Assembly: GCA_964567085.1 (NCBI GenBank)
Contig: CAZMKU010000068.1
Location: 1-9,745, forward strand
Source of the DNA: SVTX01 sp964567085
Lineage (GTDB): Bacteria; Bacillota; Clostridia; Oscillospirales; CAG-272
Reading direction: 5' to 3'
DNA: 9,745 nucleotides
Both the position numbers and the translations under genes were made by a program. The stretch's first letter is position 1, and every line of letters starts with the position of its first letter. The notes beneath the pieces are model-generated. The model did not search any database. It saw nothing but the letters and a program-made list of their open reading frames with translations, and was not told the DNA's origin. Below, one piece after another: positions 7,894 through 9,745 of this stretch.

Positions 7894-7901
7894 ACCTCCT
7901 T
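7894..7901 (-). promoter_or_regulatory. Near-perfect ribosome binding site of the lectin gene
   Basis: Read on the - strand, AAGGAGGT ends 6 bases before the ATG at 7887-7885. It is a full match to the 16S anti-Shine-Dalgarno core, predicts efficient translation and fixes the start codon. Confidence 0.9.
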
Positions 7902-7962
7902 ATACAAGTATTACTAATATATGTGAGACGTTATGGCAAATGTAATTTATAGATACAGAGTA

Positions 7963-7991
7963 ATTATATACCCATTTTAAATTTTTGTCAA
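7963..7991 (-). promoter_or_regulatory. Perfect-consensus sigma-A promoter of the lectin gene
   Basis: On the - strand, TTGACA (7991-7986) and TATAAT (7968-7963) are separated by exactly 17 bases, an exact match to the consensus of the housekeeping sigma factor. Transcription would start near 7956, giving an untranslated leader of about 70 bases with no strong structure that I can see. No clear operator palindrome overlaps the promoter. Confidence 0.9.
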
Positions 7992-8487
7992 GTAGTTAAC
8001 AACGCTCTTGGGGGCTTACAGCGCCTAAAAGTCTAAAAACGCACCCGCAAACCGCCTCAAAAAGTGCTTTTTGCCCTCCAAATAGTAAATAAATTGTTAA
8101 TTTTTTGCTTTTTCAAGCTCCGAAATCAGCGCGAAAACGCCTGCTTTTTTGCGACTTAAGGCACACCGAATACGGCCTGTTTTTCGGCTCTCAAAAGATT
8201 GACAAAAAGTGTTTATTTTGTGCAACTTGCTATTTTTACATTTTTGAAACTCACGCCTCTTTTATACGGCAAAAAATCCAAACGTTAAAAAAATAACCGC
8301 GCAAAAATATATATACATATAATTTAATGAAAGAAAAATTGACAAATTTTAGACTATCGGCGGAATTTCGTTAAATAATTGTCACCCATTTTGATAATTT
8401 TTTATCTTTTGCCGTTTTTTATGAAATATGCCAAAAAACGCCACGATAATTTCGTACACTTTTTCACAGGATTTTTATGTAAAACAC
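7992..8487. other. AT-rich intergenic region between divergent promoters, no gene recognised
   Basis: About 500 bases with many short A- and T-tracts lie between the leftward lectin promoter and the rightward ackA promoter. I see no tRNA, rRNA, insertion sequence or convincing riboswitch. Small inverted repeats occur: CAAAAA/TTTTTG around a GTGC loop near 8057-8072, and AAAATT/AATTTT around GACA at 8335-8350. The motif AAAACGC recurs near 8036, 8133 and 8436. Two TTGACA boxes on the + strand (near 8199 and at 8339-8344) lack a matching -10 box at the right distance. The only ORF of note (8105-8296) starts with TTG without a ribosome binding site. Confidence 0.6.
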
Positions 8488-8516
8488 TTGCAAAATATAA
8501 GAAAATTTGGTATAAT
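8488..8516 (+). promoter_or_regulatory. ackA: Sigma-A promoter of ackA
   Basis: The -35 box TTGCAA (8488-8493) and perfect -10 box TATAAT (8511-8516) are 17 bases apart, with TG at 8508-8509 forming an extended -10. Transcription would begin near 8523, leaving a leader of about 60 bases. Confidence 0.86.
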
Positions 8517-8536
8517 TGATTCTGAAGAAGAATATT

Positions 8537-8554
8537 CTCAGGTCAACGCTTGAG
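8537..8554 (+). promoter_or_regulatory. Possible stem-loop in the ackA mRNA leader
   Basis: Bases 8537-8543 can pair with 8548-8554 (7 pairs including G-U wobbles, CAAC loop). The preceding 8529-8538 is a 10-base palindrome, so the two pairings compete. It lies between the predicted transcription start and the ribosome binding site, without a T-run. It may stabilise the mRNA; a regulatory role is not shown. Confidence 0.3.
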
Positions 8555-8583
8555 AAAAACCGTATTTTGGAGGAAAAAATACT

Positions 8584-9745
8584 ATGAAAATTCTGGTTAT
8601 CAACGCCGGAAGCAGCTCCCTCAAGTATCAGCTTTTTGATATGTCAAACGGCGCTGTTCTCGCAAGAGGCTTGTGCGAAAAAATCGGACTTAGCGGCGCT
8701 ATCACTCACAAGCGTCCCGGCAAGGACACTTACGAGACGGAGCATCCGATGCCCACCCACAACGAGGCTATCGCGCTCGTGCTCAAGCTCCTCACAGATC
8801 CCGAGCTCGGAGTTATCGCTTCGGTTGACGAGATCTCTGCCGTAGGTCACAGATTCGCTCACGGCGGAAAGCTCACAAAATCCTGCATTCTCGGTGAAGA
8901 AGAGCTTAACTACATCGAGTCCATCATTCCGATCAACCCCCTTCACGGCCCGCCCGCGCTCAAGGGTGTGGCTGCTTGCAAGGCTATTATGCCTGACAAG
9001 ACAATGGTTGGCGTATTCGATACGTCCTTCTATTCGGGATTCGACAAGAAATCTTACATTTACGCGCTTCCCTACGAGTGGTACGAAAAGTACGGCGTTC
9101 GCCGCTACGGCTTCCACGGAACGTCCCACAGATTCGTTTCCGCAAAGGCTTGCGAGTTCCTCGGTCTTGACTACAACAAAGCAAAGATAGTTTCCTGCCA
9201 CATCGGCTCGGGCTCGTCCATCACGGCCGTTGACTGCGGCAAGGCTATAGATACGTCCCTCGGCTTCACTCCTCAGGAGGGCTTGCCCATGGGTACGAGA
9301 TGCGGCTCCATCGACCCCTCCATCGTTCCCTACATCATCGAACAGACGGGTATGTCCGCAGCGGAAGTAAACGATATTATGAACAAGAAGTCGGGTCTTC
9401 TCGGCGTTTCGGGCGTATCCAACGACGCTCGTGACGTTTGGGCAGCCGCGGAAGCAGGCAACGAGCGCGCTCAGCTTGCTATGGACCTTCTCGTTCACAA
9501 CGCGAAGAAGATCATCGGCTCTTACGTAGCTGAAATGAACGGCATCGACGTTCTTATCTTCACGGCAGGTCTCGGTGAAAACGACCGCAAGGCTCGCGGT
9601 ATGATCGCAGAAAACCTCGAATTCTTCGGCATCAAGCTTGACGCCGAATACAATATGTCCTGCCCCAGAGGCGAGAACGTGATCATCTCCACTCCCGACT
9701 CCAAGGTAAAGGTTGTCGTAATTCCCACCGACGAGGAATTTATGA
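8584..9745 (+). CDS. ackA: Acetate kinase, 3'-truncated by window edge, with variant active-site residues
   Basis: Makes ATP and acetate from acetyl phosphate and ADP, the last step of acetate fermentation. There are 387 visible residues with no stop before the edge; the family is about 400 long, so only about a dozen are missing. It begins MKILVINAGSSSLKYQLF (phosphate-binding loop of the ASKHA fold). By Methanosarcina thermophila numbering, Asn7, Arg91 (here Arg90), His123 (His121), Asp148 (Asp146), His180 (His178, FHGTSHR) and Arg241 (Arg239, MGTR) are all present. Departures from the family: HGGE is HGG-K (Glu97 lost), PLHNP is PLHGP, HLGNG is HIGSG (Asn211 to Ser209), and GDIDP is GSIDP (Ser242). 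GGAGG at 8569-8573 lies 10 bases before the ATG, a longer gap than in the neighbouring genes. No pta gene is adjacent upstream. Acetate kinase is the best call; another acyl kinase of the family is possible. Confidence 0.93.
   Translation, partial: MKILVINAGSSSLKYQLFDMSNGAVLARGLCEKIGLSGAITHKRPGKDTYETEHPMPTHNEAIALVLKLLTDPELGVIASVDEISAVGHRFAHGGKLTKSCILGEEELNYIESIIPINPLHGPPALKGVAACKAIMPDKTMVGVFDTSFYSGFDKKSYIYALPYEWYEKYGVRRYGFHGTSHRFVSAKACEFLGLDYNKAKIVSCHIGSGSSITAVDCGKAIDTSLGFTPQEGLPMGTRCGSIDPSIVPYIIEQTGMSAAEVNDIMNKKSGLLGVSGVSNDARDVWAAAEAGNERAQLAMDLLVHNAKKIIGSYVAEMNGIDVLIFTAGLGENDRKARGMIAENLEFFGIKLDAEYNMSCPRGENVIISTPDSKVKVVVIPTDEEFM

Noticed and set aside
7995..8000. GTTAAC next to the lectin promoter as a second MarR operator
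   Set aside because: Only one half-site is present; the TTAACnnGTTAA palindrome found at 1397-1408 and 1412-1423 is not formed here.
8105..8296. 63-codon ORF in the intergenic region
   Set aside because: It starts with TTG, has no ribosome binding site or promoter at a sensible distance, and is composed of A/T-tract codons.
8335..8350. AT-only inverted repeat as a terminator or regulatory site
   Set aside because: Six A/T pairs with no T-run and no gene to terminate; expected by chance in such AT-rich DNA.
8644..9498. 284-codon open frame on the - strand opposite ackA
   Set aside because: The + strand frame encodes acetate kinase throughout this interval; the antisense translation shows no family motifs.

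Overview
The window reads as a chromosomal segment from a Gram-positive Firmicute, most likely an uncultured or gut-type Clostridia. The signs are strong AAGGAGG-type ribosome binding sites, near-consensus sigma-A promoters in AT-rich spacers, GC-richer coding regions, compact T-tailed terminators and a SipW-type (TasA/camelysin-like) secretion signal. The taxonomic call is inference; no rRNA gene or marker here settles it.

Layout, left to right. (1) The 3' two-thirds of metG (methionyl-tRNA synthetase with a C-terminal tRNA-binding domain), ending in a perfect-stem terminator. (2) A three-gene operon on the + strand: a MarR-family repressor behind a strong promoter with a tandem palindromic operator, then two ABC half-transporters joined by a 4-base overlap and a 2-base gap. 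Their motifs make them a heterodimeric exporter with one degenerate and one canonical ATP site (BmrC/BmrD, LmrC/LmrD, TM287/TM288 type). (3) A bidirectional terminator shared with the convergent gene on the - strand. (4) That - strand gene encodes a 696-residue secreted protein: SipW-type signal and TasA-like domain, then a Gly-rich beta-helix-like (GLUG-like) region, then a C-terminal C-type lectin domain that keeps a complete mannose-type calcium/sugar site. It has a perfect-consensus promoter (TTGACA, 17 bp, TATAAT) and a strong ribosome binding site. (5) About 500 bp of AT-rich DNA without a gene, between two divergent promoters. (6) ackA (acetate kinase), running off the right edge about a dozen codons short of the usual family length.

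How they fit together. metG and ackA are housekeeping genes (translation; acetate and ATP formation in fermentation). The MarR-ABC operon looks like a self-regulated drug or toxic-compound efflux unit. The lectin gene is a stand-alone surface or secreted adhesin candidate; no SipW peptidase, sortase or partner fibre gene lies in the window. The two points most worth a second look are the calcium-lectin carried on a TasA-like secreted protein, and the acetate kinase, which departs from the family at several otherwise near-invariant active-site positions.
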